Assembly (NCBI GenBank): GCA_016714045.1
Contig: JADJNY010000005.1
Span: 62,001 to 126,000, forward strand
Direction of reading: 5' to 3'
DNA length: 64,000 nucleotides
From: Planctomycetota bacterium
GTDB taxonomy: Bacteria; Planctomycetota; UBA1135; GCA-002686595
Below, one piece after another: positions 1-9,061 of this stretch; the first letter of the stretch is position 1, and every line of letters begins with the position of its first letter. The position numbers were made by a program, and so were the translations under genes. Under the pieces are notes generated by a model, which searched no databases, had not been told where the DNA came from, and saw only the letters and a list, made by a program, of their open reading frames with translations.

Positions 1-3000
1 CGCTTCGTCGGTGTCCTCTCCGCGTCCACCCTCGCGACCGCGTTCGCGCAGAACGGCTTCGTGAACTGGGAGAACCCGCACGTCCATCCGCTCGAGCTCG
101 CGCCCGGCGGCGCGCAACTCCTCGCGGTGAACACCGCGGACGATCGGCTGGAGGTGTTCGATCTCGCGAGCGGCAAGCCCGTCCGCGCGTTCGACGTCCC
201 GGTCGGGATCGACCCCGTCTCCGTGCGCGCGCGCAACGCGACGGAGGCGTGGGTCGTGAACCACGTCTCGGACAGCGTGAGCATCGTCGACCTCGCGACG
301 CGGCGCGTGCTCGCGACGCTGCGCACGGACGACGAACCCGCGGACGTCGTCTTCGCGGGTACGCCGCTGCGCGCGTACGTCTCGTGCTCGCAGGCGAACA
401 CGCTGCTCGTGTTCGACCCCGCGAACCTCGCCGCCGCTCCGACGCGCATCGCGATCGACGGCGAAGACCCGCGCGCGCTCGCCGTCTCACCCGACGGTTC
501 GAAGGTCTACCTCGCGATCTTCGAGTCGGGGAACTCGTCGACGGTGCTCGGCGAAGGAGCCGTCATGAACTTGGGCTTCCCGCCCAACGTCGTGAACCTG
601 CCGGCGGGCCCGTACGGCGGACAGAACCCGCCGCCGAACTCGAGCAACCCGGGCGGGTTCGACCCGCCGCAGAACGGCGCGAATCCCGCGCCTCCCCGCG
701 TCGGCCTGATCGTGAAGAAGAGCGCCGCCGGCCAGTGGCGCGACGACTTCACGGGAGACTGGACGAGCCTCGTCAGCGGAGCGAACGCCGCGCAGTCCGG
801 GCGGCCGGTGGGTTGGGACCTCGTCGACAAGGACGTCGCGATCGTCGACACGGCGACGAACGGCGTCACGTACGCGCGCCGGCTCATGAACATCGGCATG
901 GCGCTCGCGGTCAATCCGGCGAACGGCGAGATCACGCTCGTCGGCACGGACGCGACGAATGAAGTGCGCTTCGAGCCCGTGCTGCGCGGCAAGTTCCTCA
1001 AGGTCGAGCTCGCGCGCGTCAGCCCCGCCGGCGCCACGCTCGGCATCGTCGACCTGAACCCGCACCTCACCTACGCGACGGGGCAGGTCCCGCAGGTCGA
1101 CCGCGACCAGTCGCTCGGCGACCCGCGCGGCATCGTGTGGAACGCGGCGGGCACGCGCGGCTACGTCACGGGCATGGGCTCGAACAACCTCGTCGTCATC
1201 GACGCGCTCGGCGCGCGTGCGGGGATCGCGCCGACGGTCGCCGTGGGGGAGGGCCCGACCGGCGTCGTGCTCGACGAAGCGCGCGGACAGGCCTACGTCC
1301 TGTGCAAGTTCGAGGGTGCGATCTCGGTCGTCGGCCTCGCGAGCGAGCTCGAGACCGCGCGCGTGCGCTACTTCGACCCGACGCCGGTCGCGATCGAGCT
1401 CGGTCGCAAGCACCTCTACGACACGCGCAAGAACTCCGGCCTCGGCCAGATCGCGTGCGGTTCGTGCCACGTCGACGCGCGGCTCGACGCGCTCGCGTGG
1501 GACCTCGGCGATCCGACCGGCGCGATGCGCGCGGTGACCGGCAACAATCTCGCGGCGAACATCCCCGGGCTCAACACGGGCTTCCAGCCGTTCCACCCGA
1601 TGAAGGGGCCGATGACGACGCAGACGCTGCAGGACATCATCGGCAAGGAGCCGCTGCACTGGCGCGGAGACAAGAGCGGCCTCGAGGAGTTCAACGGCGC
1701 CTTCCTGAACCTGCAGGGCGACGACGCGAACTTGACTCCGGCGGAGATGCAGCAGTTCGAGGACTTCCTCGCGACGATCACGTTCCCGCCGAACCCGTTC
1801 CGCAACTTCGACAACTCGTTGCCGACGAGCCTGCCGCTCCCCGGGCACTTCACCACCGGGCGCTTCGGCCCTGCTGGGCTCCCGCTCCCGAACGGCAACG
1901 CGGTCACGGCGCTCTCGCGCTACCGCACGGGGCGGCTCGACGGCGGCGCGGTCGACTGCGTCACGTGCCACACGCTGCCCACGGGCGCGGGCACGGACTA
2001 CACGCTCGTCGGCGCGACGTACCAGCTGATCCCGCCGGGCCCGAACGGCGAGCGCCACCTCGCGCTCGTCTCGCAGGACGGCTCGTCGAACGTGTCGATG
2101 AAGATCCCGCAGCTGCGCAACCTCTACGAGAAGGTCGGCTTCGAGACGACGCAGCTCTCGAACCGGCGCGGCTTCGGCATGCTGCACGACGGCAGCGTCG
2201 ACTCGATCGCGCGCTTCGTGACCGAGCCCGTCTTCAACCTCGTGAGCGATCAGGACACCGCGAACATGGTCGCGTTCATGCTCGCGTTCTCCGGTTCCGA
2301 GCTGCCGCAGGGCTCGACGACGACGCTGACGGAGCCGCCGGGGCCGAGCTCGAAGGACACGCACGCGGCCGTCGGCTGGCAGTTGACGCTCGCGGGCGCG
2401 CCGACGCCGGCGCAGACGACGCTGCTGAACCAGATGCTCGCGCAGGCGAACCTGAACAAGGTTGGCCTCGTCGTGAAGGGCGTGCAGGGCGGCCTCACGC
2501 GCGGGTGGCAGTATGTCGGGAGCAACAACTACCAGTCGGACCGCGCGGCGCAGACGAACACGCACGCGTCGCTGCTCGCCGCGGCCGCGGTGGGGAGCGA
2601 GCTCACGTGGACCGTCGTGCCGAAGGGCACCGAACGCCGCCGCGGCATCGACCGCGACGTCGACAACGTGCTCGACCGCGACGAAGCGGACCTCGGCGCC
2701 GATCCGGCGGATCCGCTGAGCTTCCCCGGCTCGTCGGGCACGCCGTTCTGCTTCGGCGACGGCAACGGCACCGAGTGTCCGTGCGGCAACACGAGTCTCC
2801 CGGGAACGAACGCGGGCTGCCTCAACTCGCTCGGCCAGGGTGCCTCGCTCGCCGCGACGGGCGCGGCGTCGCTCGCGAACGACACGATCGCGTTGAACGG
2901 TGCTCAGATGCCGAACTCGACCGCGTTCTACCTGCAAGGGACGCAGCGCGAGAACGCGGGCTGCGGCACGGTGCTGTACGACGGCCTCCTGTGCGTCGGC

Positions 3001-3207
3001 GGCTCGCTCATCCGGCTCGGCTCGCGCACGAATATCGGTGGAGCGTCGAGCTTCCCCGGCGGCGTCGGCGCGAGCGTCAGCGTGCGCGGCGGCGTCGTCG
3101 CGCCGGGCACGCGGCAGTACCAGGTCTGGTACCGCAACGCGGCGAGCTTCTGCACGCCGGGCACGGCGAACCTCTCCAACGGGTGGGAGCTGACCTGGGC
3201 GCCGTAG
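1..3207 (+). CDS. Secreted dihaem cytochrome c/beta-propeller protein with the recurrent C-terminal module (5' end missing)
   Basis: The frame is open from base 1 and its first residues (RFVGVLSASTLATAFAQ) are the end of a signal peptide, so the start codon lies left of the window; the GTG at 61 is internal. Residues about 20-440 read as a YncE-like propeller with repeated 'AVSPDGSKVYLA', 'RGYVTGMGSNNLVVID' strands. Two c-type haem motifs follow, CGSCH (codons 486-490) and CVTCH (653-657), together with 'GFGMLHDGSVDSIARFV', typical of the MauG/cytochrome c peroxidase family. From about codon 915 comes the roughly 150-residue Cys-rich module shared with the genes at 3299, 9062 and 37065 (FCFGDGNGTECPCGN...ending NGWELTW). 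By family, a periplasmic electron-transfer or oxidase role is likely; the substrate is unknown. It is followed by 91 bp and another secreted gene on the same strand. Confidence 0.85.
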   Translation, partial: RFVGVLSASTLATAFAQNGFVNWENPHVHPLELAPGGAQLLAVNTADDRLEVFDLASGKPVRAFDVPVGIDPVSVRARNATEAWVVNHVSDSVSIVDLATRRVLATLRTDDEPADVVFAGTPLRAYVSCSQANTLLVFDPANLAAAPTRIAIDGEDPRALAVSPDGSKVYLAIFESGNSSTVLGEGAVMNLGFPPNVVNLPAGPYGGQNPPPNSSNPGGFDPPQNGANPAPPRVGLIVKKSAAGQWRDDFTGDWTSLVSGANAAQSGRPVGWDLVDKDVAIVDTATNGVTYARRLMNIGMALAVNPANGEITLVGTDATNEVRFEPVLRGKFLKVELARVSPAGATLGIVDLNPHLTYATGQVPQVDRDQSLGDPRGIVWNAAGTRGYVTGMGSNNLVVIDALGARAGIAPTVAVGEGPTGVVLDEARGQAYVLCKFEGAISVVGLASELETARVRYFDPTPVAIELGRKHLYDTRKNSGLGQIACGSCHVDARLDALAWDLGDPTGAMRAVTGNNLAANIPGLNTGFQPFHPMKGPMTTQTLQDIIGKEPLHWRGDKSGLEEFNGAFLNLQGDDANLTPAEMQQFEDFLATITFPPNPFRNFDNSLPTSLPLPGHFTTGRFGPAGLPLPNGNAVTALSRYRTGRLDGGAVDCVTCHTLPTGAGTDYTLVGATYQLIPPGPNGERHLALVSQDGSSNVSMKIPQLRNLYEKVGFETTQLSNRRGFGMLHDGSVDSIARFVTEPVFNLVSDQDTANMVAFMLAFSGSELPQGSTTTLTEPPGPSSKDTHAAVGWQLTLAGAPTPAQTTLLNQMLAQANLNKVGLVVKGVQGGLTRGWQYVGSNNYQSDRAAQTNTHASLLAAAAVGSELTWTVVPKGTERRRGIDRDVDNVLDRDEADLGADPADPLSFPGSSGTPFCFGDGNGTECPCGNTSLPGTNAGCLNSLGQGASLAATGAASLANDTIALNGAQMPNSTAFYLQGTQRENAGCGTVLYDGLLCVGGSLIRLGSRTNIGGASSFPGGVGASVSVRGGVVAPGTRQYQVWYRNAASFCTPGTANLSNGWELTWAP

Positions 3208-3298
3208 TGCGCAACGGTTCCAGCCCAGCGCGCAAGACTCTACGCGGGCCGACCAGCCAGGCCGGAAACGTCCCAAACCCGCGCCTCGGAGGCATGCG

Positions 3299-6007
3299 AT
3301 GAACTCCCACGGACTGCTCGCCCTCGCACTGTCCCTCGCCCCGGTCGTTCCCGCGCAAGAGCCCGACGGAGCGTGTCAGACCTTCTGGTCCGGGTTCCGC
3401 CCCGCGGGGGTCAGCAGCCGCGTCCACGCCGCTCTCACGTACGATCCGCCGGGTCCCACACCGCTCGGGCTCTATTGCGCCGGTGAGTTCCTCTCGACCG
3501 CTGACGGACCGGCGGCGCGGATCGCTCGCTGGGACGGCCAGCTCTGGACGCCGCTCGGCGCGGGGATCAGCGGTCCGGTACTCGCGCTCGCCGTGCACGA
3601 TGACGGAAGTGGATCGCGGCTGTTCGCGGGCGGGTCGTTTCTGTCCGCGGGTGGAGTGCCGGCCTTCTTCGTTGCCGCCTGGGACGGAGCGAACTGGTCG
3701 CCGGTCGGCAGCGGACTCTCGGGCAACGTCCACGCGCTCTGCGAGTACGACGACGGCGCGGGGCCCGCGCTCTATGCCGCCGGGGACTTCACGGTGCCTG
3801 GCGATCCGATCGGAGCGCGCGTCGCGCGTTGGGACGGAACCGCATGGTCCGTCGTCGCGGGCGGCACGAACTCGATCGTCTGGTCCCTCGCCGTGCACGA
3901 CGACGGGGCGGGTCCGAAGCTCTACGCCGCGGGGAGCTTCTCGCAGGCGGGCAGCGTGAACGCGCAGAAGATCGCGTGCTTCGACGGCGTCGAATGGTCC
4001 GCGCTCGGCAGCGGATTGAACGCAAGCGCCTTCGCCGTCGCCAGTCATGGCGGCGAACTCTGGGTCGCGGGCGACTTTGGCCTCGCAGGCGGCGTCCCCG
4101 TGAGCTTCGCGGCGCGCTGGAACGGGACCCAGTTCGCTTCCGCCGGACAGTTCAACCTGCCGGTGAGGAACCTCGCGAGCCTCGATCTCGGGGCCGGGCC
4201 GCGCCTCATCGCCGCAGGCGGGTTCAATCTCATCGGTGGCGTGTCCGCGACGCAAATCGCGCAGTGGGATGGCGCGGGGTGGTCGCCGGTCGGCGAGATT
4301 TCCTCGACCGCGTGGACCTACGGCGCGCTGTGTGCCTTCGACGACGGCGGCGGTCCCGTGCTCCACGCCGGCCGCGTGTTCGGCCCGAACCCCGGCAACG
4401 TCGTGAAGCTCGACGGCGGCACGTGGTCGAGCGTCGGTGTCGACCGGACCTGGTCGCGCCGGGTTCAGGCGCTCGCGACGGCGGACGATCCCGCGACAGG
4501 TCGGCCGGCGCTCTACGTCGTTTCGAATGTCACCTCGGGCCCATTGGACGTTGCTTCCTTCGCGTCGTTCGACGGCTACGCATGGAAGCGACTCGCCGAC
4601 ATCGAGCCCAACAAGGAGATCGAGACGATGGAGGCGCTCGACCTCGGTCAGGGCGAGGAGCTCTTCATCGGCGGGCGATTCCTCGGGCTCGGCGGCGCGC
4701 CCGCCCTCGGCGTCGCGCGGTGGAACGGGACCCAGTTCGAAGCGCTCGGCGCCGGCGTCGGCGGAACCGTGCGCGCGTTGTGCACCTACGACCACGGCGC
4801 CGGTCCGGTGCTCTACGCGGCGGGGTCGCTGACGGGCCCTGGCGGCGTTCCGACGGCGCCGATCGTGCGCTGGGACGGCACGTCCTGGTCGGCGGTGCCG
4901 GGCGCGCCGTCGGCGAACGTCTACGACCTGTGCGTCCACGACGACGGGAGCGGTGCGAAGCTCTATGCGGCCGGCGGGATCTTCACGCTGGGCGGGGCCG
5001 CTTCACCGCCGATCGCGCGCTTCGACGGCACGCAGTGGGAACCGGTCGGGAGTCCAGCCGAGTTCGGCACGAACCCGTTTCGCTACGTCGGGCAACTCCT
5101 CTCGCACGACGATGGCAGCGGGCCGGCGTTGTATGCCGCGGGCTACTTTCCCGTCGGAGCGCCGCCGCTCACCGGGCGCTTGATCCGTTGGAGGAGCGGC
5201 GCCTGGAGCGAGTTCGGAGCAGGCGGGATCTCGGACTCGGCCACGACGGTCTCGGCGCTCGCGGAGTGGGACGACGGGAGCGGCGGCGGAGCGGAGCTCT
5301 ACATCGGCGGGTCCTTCTCGAACGCAGGGCCGCGTCTCGTCCGATGGGACGGGAGCGCGCTCGAGGCGGTCCAAGGTGGCGTCGGAGGCGGTGGATTCCC
5401 TCAGGTGCGCGATCTCACCGTGGTTCCGCAGCCGGACGGCACGTCCGACCTGTTCGTCGGCGGCACCTTCGTGTGGGCGGGTTCGTCGAGCAACGCGTCC
5501 GCGAACGTCGCACGACTGCAGGGCTGCGGACCGATCACCACGTTCTGTGCGGGCGATGGCCTCGATGCCCACGTGACGACTCCGTGCCCGTGCTCGAACC
5601 CGGGTGGACCGGGCCGCGGATGCGCGTGGAGCAGCGGTCCGAGCGGTGCTCGGCTCGCTACGGTTGGCACGCGCGCCCCGGACACGCTCGTGTTGCAGGC
5701 GAGTGGAATGCCCGCCACCGCAGGCGCGACGGTTTTCTGGAAGAGCGACGGCCTGCTCTCGGAGGGCACGCCGTGGGGCGACGGCCTGCGCTGCATCGAC
5801 GGGAACCTGATCCGGCTCGGGACGAAGACGAACGTCGCCGGAGCGGCGCAGTACCCCGAGGGCGCGAACGCGCCGATCTCCGTGCGCGGCCAGACGCCGG
5901 TCGGCAGCGGCGCGGTCGGCTACTACCAGACGAGCTATCGCAACGCGGCGAGCTTCTGCACGCCGTTCACCTACAACACGACGAACGGCGTGCGCGTGGT
6001 GTGGTAG
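3299..6007 (+). CDS. Secreted kelch-like propeller protein with the recurrent C-terminal module
   Basis: 902 residues starting at ATG 3299, with a short signal peptide (MNSHGLLALALSLAPVVPAQ). The body is about a dozen degenerate repeats of roughly 55 residues with the pattern 'ARWDGxxWxxLGxG...VxALxxHDDGxGxxLYAAGxF...AGG', a kelch/propeller-like architecture common in secreted planctomycete proteins. From about residue 745 it carries the Cys-rich module FCAGDG...CPCSN...GLRCIDGNLIRLGTKTNV...YYQTSYRNAASFC...NGVRVVW, ending at the extreme C-terminus, which suggests an anchoring or sorting role (inference). It converges on polA with only 6 bp between the stop codons. No function can be assigned beyond a secreted structural or binding protein. 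Confidence 0.85.
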   Translation: MNSHGLLALALSLAPVVPAQEPDGACQTFWSGFRPAGVSSRVHAALTYDPPGPTPLGLYCAGEFLSTADGPAARIARWDGQLWTPLGAGISGPVLALAVHDDGSGSRLFAGGSFLSAGGVPAFFVAAWDGANWSPVGSGLSGNVHALCEYDDGAGPALYAAGDFTVPGDPIGARVARWDGTAWSVVAGGTNSIVWSLAVHDDGAGPKLYAAGSFSQAGSVNAQKIACFDGVEWSALGSGLNASAFAVASHGGELWVAGDFGLAGGVPVSFAARWNGTQFASAGQFNLPVRNLASLDLGAGPRLIAAGGFNLIGGVSATQIAQWDGAGWSPVGEISSTAWTYGALCAFDDGGGPVLHAGRVFGPNPGNVVKLDGGTWSSVGVDRTWSRRVQALATADDPATGRPALYVVSNVTSGPLDVASFASFDGYAWKRLADIEPNKEIETMEALDLGQGEELFIGGRFLGLGGAPALGVARWNGTQFEALGAGVGGTVRALCTYDHGAGPVLYAAGSLTGPGGVPTAPIVRWDGTSWSAVPGAPSANVYDLCVHDDGSGAKLYAAGGIFTLGGAASPPIARFDGTQWEPVGSPAEFGTNPFRYVGQLLSHDDGSGPALYAAGYFPVGAPPLTGRLIRWRSGAWSEFGAGGISDSATTVSALAEWDDGSGGGAELYIGGSFSNAGPRLVRWDGSALEAVQGGVGGGGFPQVRDLTVVPQPDGTSDLFVGGTFVWAGSSSNASANVARLQGCGPITTFCAGDGLDAHVTTPCPCSNPGGPGRGCAWSSGPSGARLATVGTRAPDTLVLQASGMPATAGATVFWKSDGLLSEGTPWGDGLRCIDGNLIRLGTKTNVAGAAQYPEGANAPISVRGQTPVGSGAVGYYQTSYRNAASFCTPFTYNTTNGVRVVW

Positions 6008-6013
6008 CGCGCG

Positions 6014-8722
6014 TCAGTGCGCCTCGAGCCAGTTCGCGCCGTGGCCGAACTCGACGTGCAGCGGCACGCTCAGCGTCACGGCATTCATCATGCAGTCGCG
6101 GACGAGCTCGCGCGTCGCGTCGAGCTCGCTCTCGGGGCACTCGAGCACGAGCTCGTCGTGCACCTGCAGCAGGAGCTGCGCGTGCAGCTTCGAACTCGCG
6201 AGCCGCCGCTCGAGGTCGATCATCGCCTTCTTGATGATGTCCGCGGCCGAGCCCTGGATCGGCGTGTTCACCGCGGCGTTCTCGGCGAAGCTGCGCACGC
6301 GGCCGTCTTCCGAGTGGATGTCCGCGAACTTGCGCCTGCGGCCGAGCAGCGTCTCGACGTAGCCGTCGCGCCGCGCCTTCTCGAGGGTCGCGTCGATCCA
6401 GCCGCGCACCTTGGGGAAGGAGTGGAAGTAGCGCTCGATGAACTGGCGGGCCTCGGGCACGGTGAGGCCCGTGTCGCGCGCGAGCCGCGCCGGGCCCATG
6501 CCGTACAGGAGGCCGAAGTTGATCGCCTTCGCGCGCGAGCGCATCTCGCGCGTGACGAGCTCGGCCATGACGTTGAACACGACGGCCGCGGTCTCCGCGT
6601 GGATGTCCTTCCCGGCCGCGAACGCGCGCTTCATCGATTCGTCGCCGGCGAAGTGCGCCATGATCCGCAGCTCGACCTGGCTGTAGTCGGCGGAGAGGAG
6701 CACCCACGTCCCGTGCGCGTCCGCGAGGCGTGGCACGAACGCCTTGCGCAGCTCGCGCCCGCGCGCCGTGCGCACGGGGATGTTCTGCAGGTTCGGGTCG
6801 CTCGACGCGAGGCGGCCCGTCGCCGCGACGACCTGGCTGAAGGAGCAATGGACGCGCCCCGTCGCCTTGTTCACGTACTGCGGCAGCGCGTCGACGTAGG
6901 TCGACATCAGCTTCTGCACTTCGCGGTACTCGAGCAGGCGTTTGACGATCGGTACGTCGCCGTAGTTCTGCTCCAGCGTCTCCGCGTCCGTCGCGTAGCC
7001 CGTCTGCGTCTTCTTCACGCGCTTCACGCCGGCCTGGTCCTGGATGCGCAGGCGCTCGAAGAGCACCTCGCCCAGCGCCTTCGTGCTGTTCACGTTGAAC
7101 TGCTCGCCCGCGAAGCCGTGCAGGTCGTAGATCGCCTTCGCGATCTCGCCCTCGAGCTCCGCACGGATCGTGTCGAGCACGGCGACGTCGACGCGGATGC
7201 CGCGGCGCTCCATCGCGGTGAGCACGGGCACGAGCGGCATCTCGAGGTCGCGGAAGAGCGCGCGCGTCTCCGTCTCGTCGAGCTCCTTCTCGAAGACCTC
7301 CTTCAGGCGCCACGTGACGTCCGCGTCCTCGCACGCGTACTCGCCGACCTGGTCGACGGGCACCTGCGCCATCGTCACCTGGCTCTTCCCGGTGCCGATC
7401 AGCGCCGTCGTCGGGATCTTCTTCAGGTCGAAATACGTGAGCGCGAGCTCGTCGAGCCCGTGCCGCCGCGTGCTGCCCGCGATGCAGTAGCTCGCGACCA
7501 TCGTGTCGAAGTCGGGCGGCGGGAGCTCGAGCCCCGCGTGGTGGAACACGAGCCAGTCGTACTTCGTGTTCTGCCCGGCGCGCCGCAGCTTCGGGTCCGT
7601 CAGCACGGGCGCGAGCTTCGCGAGCAGCGCCGCGCGTCCGCCCGCGACGACGGGCGGCTCGGCGTTGAACGGCACGTAGTGCGCGCGCAGCGCTTTCGCG
7701 CTGAAGGACACGCCGACCAGCTCCGCCTCGAGCGGGAAGAGGCCCGTCGTCTCCGTGTCGACGGCGAACTCGCCGGCGGTGCGCAGCTCGGAGAGGAGCT
7801 GGTCGAGCTGCGCCTCGTCGCGGACGACGTGGTAGTCGCGCGGCTCGACGGCGCGCGTGCCCTCCGCGACCTTCTTGAGCAGGCTCTGGAACCCGAGGCG
7901 CCCGAACACGTGCGCGAGCGCCTTCGCGTCGGGCTTCGCCGGACCGATCGCGTCGAGCCCCGGATCGAGCGGCACGCCGCGGTGGATCGTGACGAGCTCG
8001 AGCGAGAGCTTCAGGTTGTCCAGGTCCTTCGCGAGGTGCTCCCGTGCCTTGCCTTTCACCTGGTCGAGGTGCTCGACGAGGTTCGCGACCGAGCCGAACT
8101 CCTGGATCAGCTTGATGGCGCCTTTCTCGCCGATGCCCGTCACGCCGGGCACGTTGTCCGACGCGTCGCCCATGATCGCGAGCACGTCGATGACGTGGTC
8201 GGGCGTCGTGCCGAACTTCTCCTTCACCGCGTCCTCGGCCTCGATCACGAGGTCGACGCCGGGCTTGAACACGTTGTAGAGCTTCACCCGCGGACCGACG
8301 AGCTGCATCATGTCCTTGTCGCCGCTGACGATCAGCACGTCGTCGCCGCGCGCCGCGGCCTGCGTCGACAGCGTGCCGATCACGTCGTCCGCCTCGAAGC
8401 CCTTGACCTCGAAGATCGGGATCCCATGCGCGCGCACGACCTCGCGCAGCCAATCGAGCTGCACGACGAGCTCGTCGCCCATCTTCTCGCGCGTCGCCTT
8501 GTACTCGGGGTAGCGGCGGTGGCGGAACGTGTCGCCGGGCGGGTCGAACGCGACGGCGATCGCGTCGGGCTGCTCGGTCTCCAGAATCTTCCGCAGCGTC
8601 ATCGTGAAGCCGTACGTGGCGCCCGACGGCTTGCCGTCCGGCGTCGAGAGGCCGGAGCGCTGGAGCGCGAAGTGCGCGCGGTAGGCGAGGGCGGTGCCGT
8701 CGAGCAGGAAGAGTCGCGCCAT
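6014..8722 (-). CDS. polA: DNA polymerase I
   Basis: 902 residues, close to the usual length of family A polymerase I. The start is ATG at 8722 (MARLFLLDGTALAYRAHFAL), where similarity begins; the open frame continues upstream but without family features. The 5'-3' exonuclease domain (about 1-290) has AFDPPGDTFRH, GFEADDVIGTL, VSGDKDMMQL and GDASDNVPGVTGIGEKGA. The 3'-5' proofreading domain looks intact, with exo I DTETTG, exo II NTKYD and exo III YACED. The polymerase domain has motif A DYSQVELRIMAHFAGDES, motif B RSRAKAINFGLLYGMG and motif C QVHDELVLE. It fills gaps and removes RNA primers in the cytoplasm. It is transcribed alone, away from the gene at 9062 and convergent with the gene at 3299. 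Confidence 0.97.
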   Translation of the reverse strand: MARLFLLDGTALAYRAHFALQRSGLSTPDGKPSGATYGFTMTLRKILETEQPDAIAVAFDPPGDTFRHRRYPEYKATREKMGDELVVQLDWLREVVRAHGIPIFEVKGFEADDVIGTLSTQAAARGDDVLIVSGDKDMMQLVGPRVKLYNVFKPGVDLVIEAEDAVKEKFGTTPDHVIDVLAIMGDASDNVPGVTGIGEKGAIKLIQEFGSVANLVEHLDQVKGKAREHLAKDLDNLKLSLELVTIHRGVPLDPGLDAIGPAKPDAKALAHVFGRLGFQSLLKKVAEGTRAVEPRDYHVVRDEAQLDQLLSELRTAGEFAVDTETTGLFPLEAELVGVSFSAKALRAHYVPFNAEPPVVAGGRAALLAKLAPVLTDPKLRRAGQNTKYDWLVFHHAGLELPPPDFDTMVASYCIAGSTRRHGLDELALTYFDLKKIPTTALIGTGKSQVTMAQVPVDQVGEYACEDADVTWRLKEVFEKELDETETRALFRDLEMPLVPVLTAMERRGIRVDVAVLDTIRAELEGEIAKAIYDLHGFAGEQFNVNSTKALGEVLFERLRIQDQAGVKRVKKTQTGYATDAETLEQNYGDVPIVKRLLEYREVQKLMSTYVDALPQYVNKATGRVHCSFSQVVAATGRLASSDPNLQNIPVRTARGRELRKAFVPRLADAHGTWVLLSADYSQVELRIMAHFAGDESMKRAFAAGKDIHAETAAVVFNVMAELVTREMRSRAKAINFGLLYGMGPARLARDTGLTVPEARQFIERYFHSFPKVRGWIDATLEKARRDGYVETLLGRRRKFADIHSEDGRVRSFAENAAVNTPIQGSAADIIKKAMIDLERRLASSKLHAQLLLQVHDELVLECPESELDATRELVRDCMMNAVTLSVPLHVEFGHGANWLEAH

Positions 8723-9061
8723 GGTGGGCAGAGGATAGCGGACGGATGCGCGCGGGTCGCCGCGCGCGCACCGGGAGGATGGCGCGAGCGCAAGTCGTCG
8801 GAGTGCGGAGGACCCTTGGCGCCGGGACGCGCTCGAGCCACCGCGTTCCTGCGCACGATGCCGGACGCGCGCCGCCGAGCGCAGGCCAACGCGCGGGAAT
8901 GAGCGCAACGTCATGCGCTCGTCGCGCGCGCCCGTGGTCCGATCGTCTCGGCGGAACCGCGGGCCCGATCGGCAGCGCGCGCGGTCCTGCTCCGTGCGCG
9001 CCGCTCGGGTCGCGCGCGTATCCGTGCCCGGCGCGCTGCTCGATCCTGACGAGGTCCGCAC
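8723..9061. other. Divergent intergenic region upstream of polA and the gene at 9062
   Basis: 339 bp of very GC-rich sequence between two divergent starts. It must hold the promoters of both flanking genes, but I see no convincing -35/-10 pair, RNA gene or coding signal. Open frames across it have arginine-rich translations typical of non-coding high-GC DNA. Confidence 0.5.

Noticed and set aside
487..3276. Long minus-strand open frame opposite the dihaem gene, and many similar Arg-rich frames elsewhere
   Set aside because: High GC makes stop codons rare; these translations are Arg/Ala/Pro-rich and overlap genes with clear domains.
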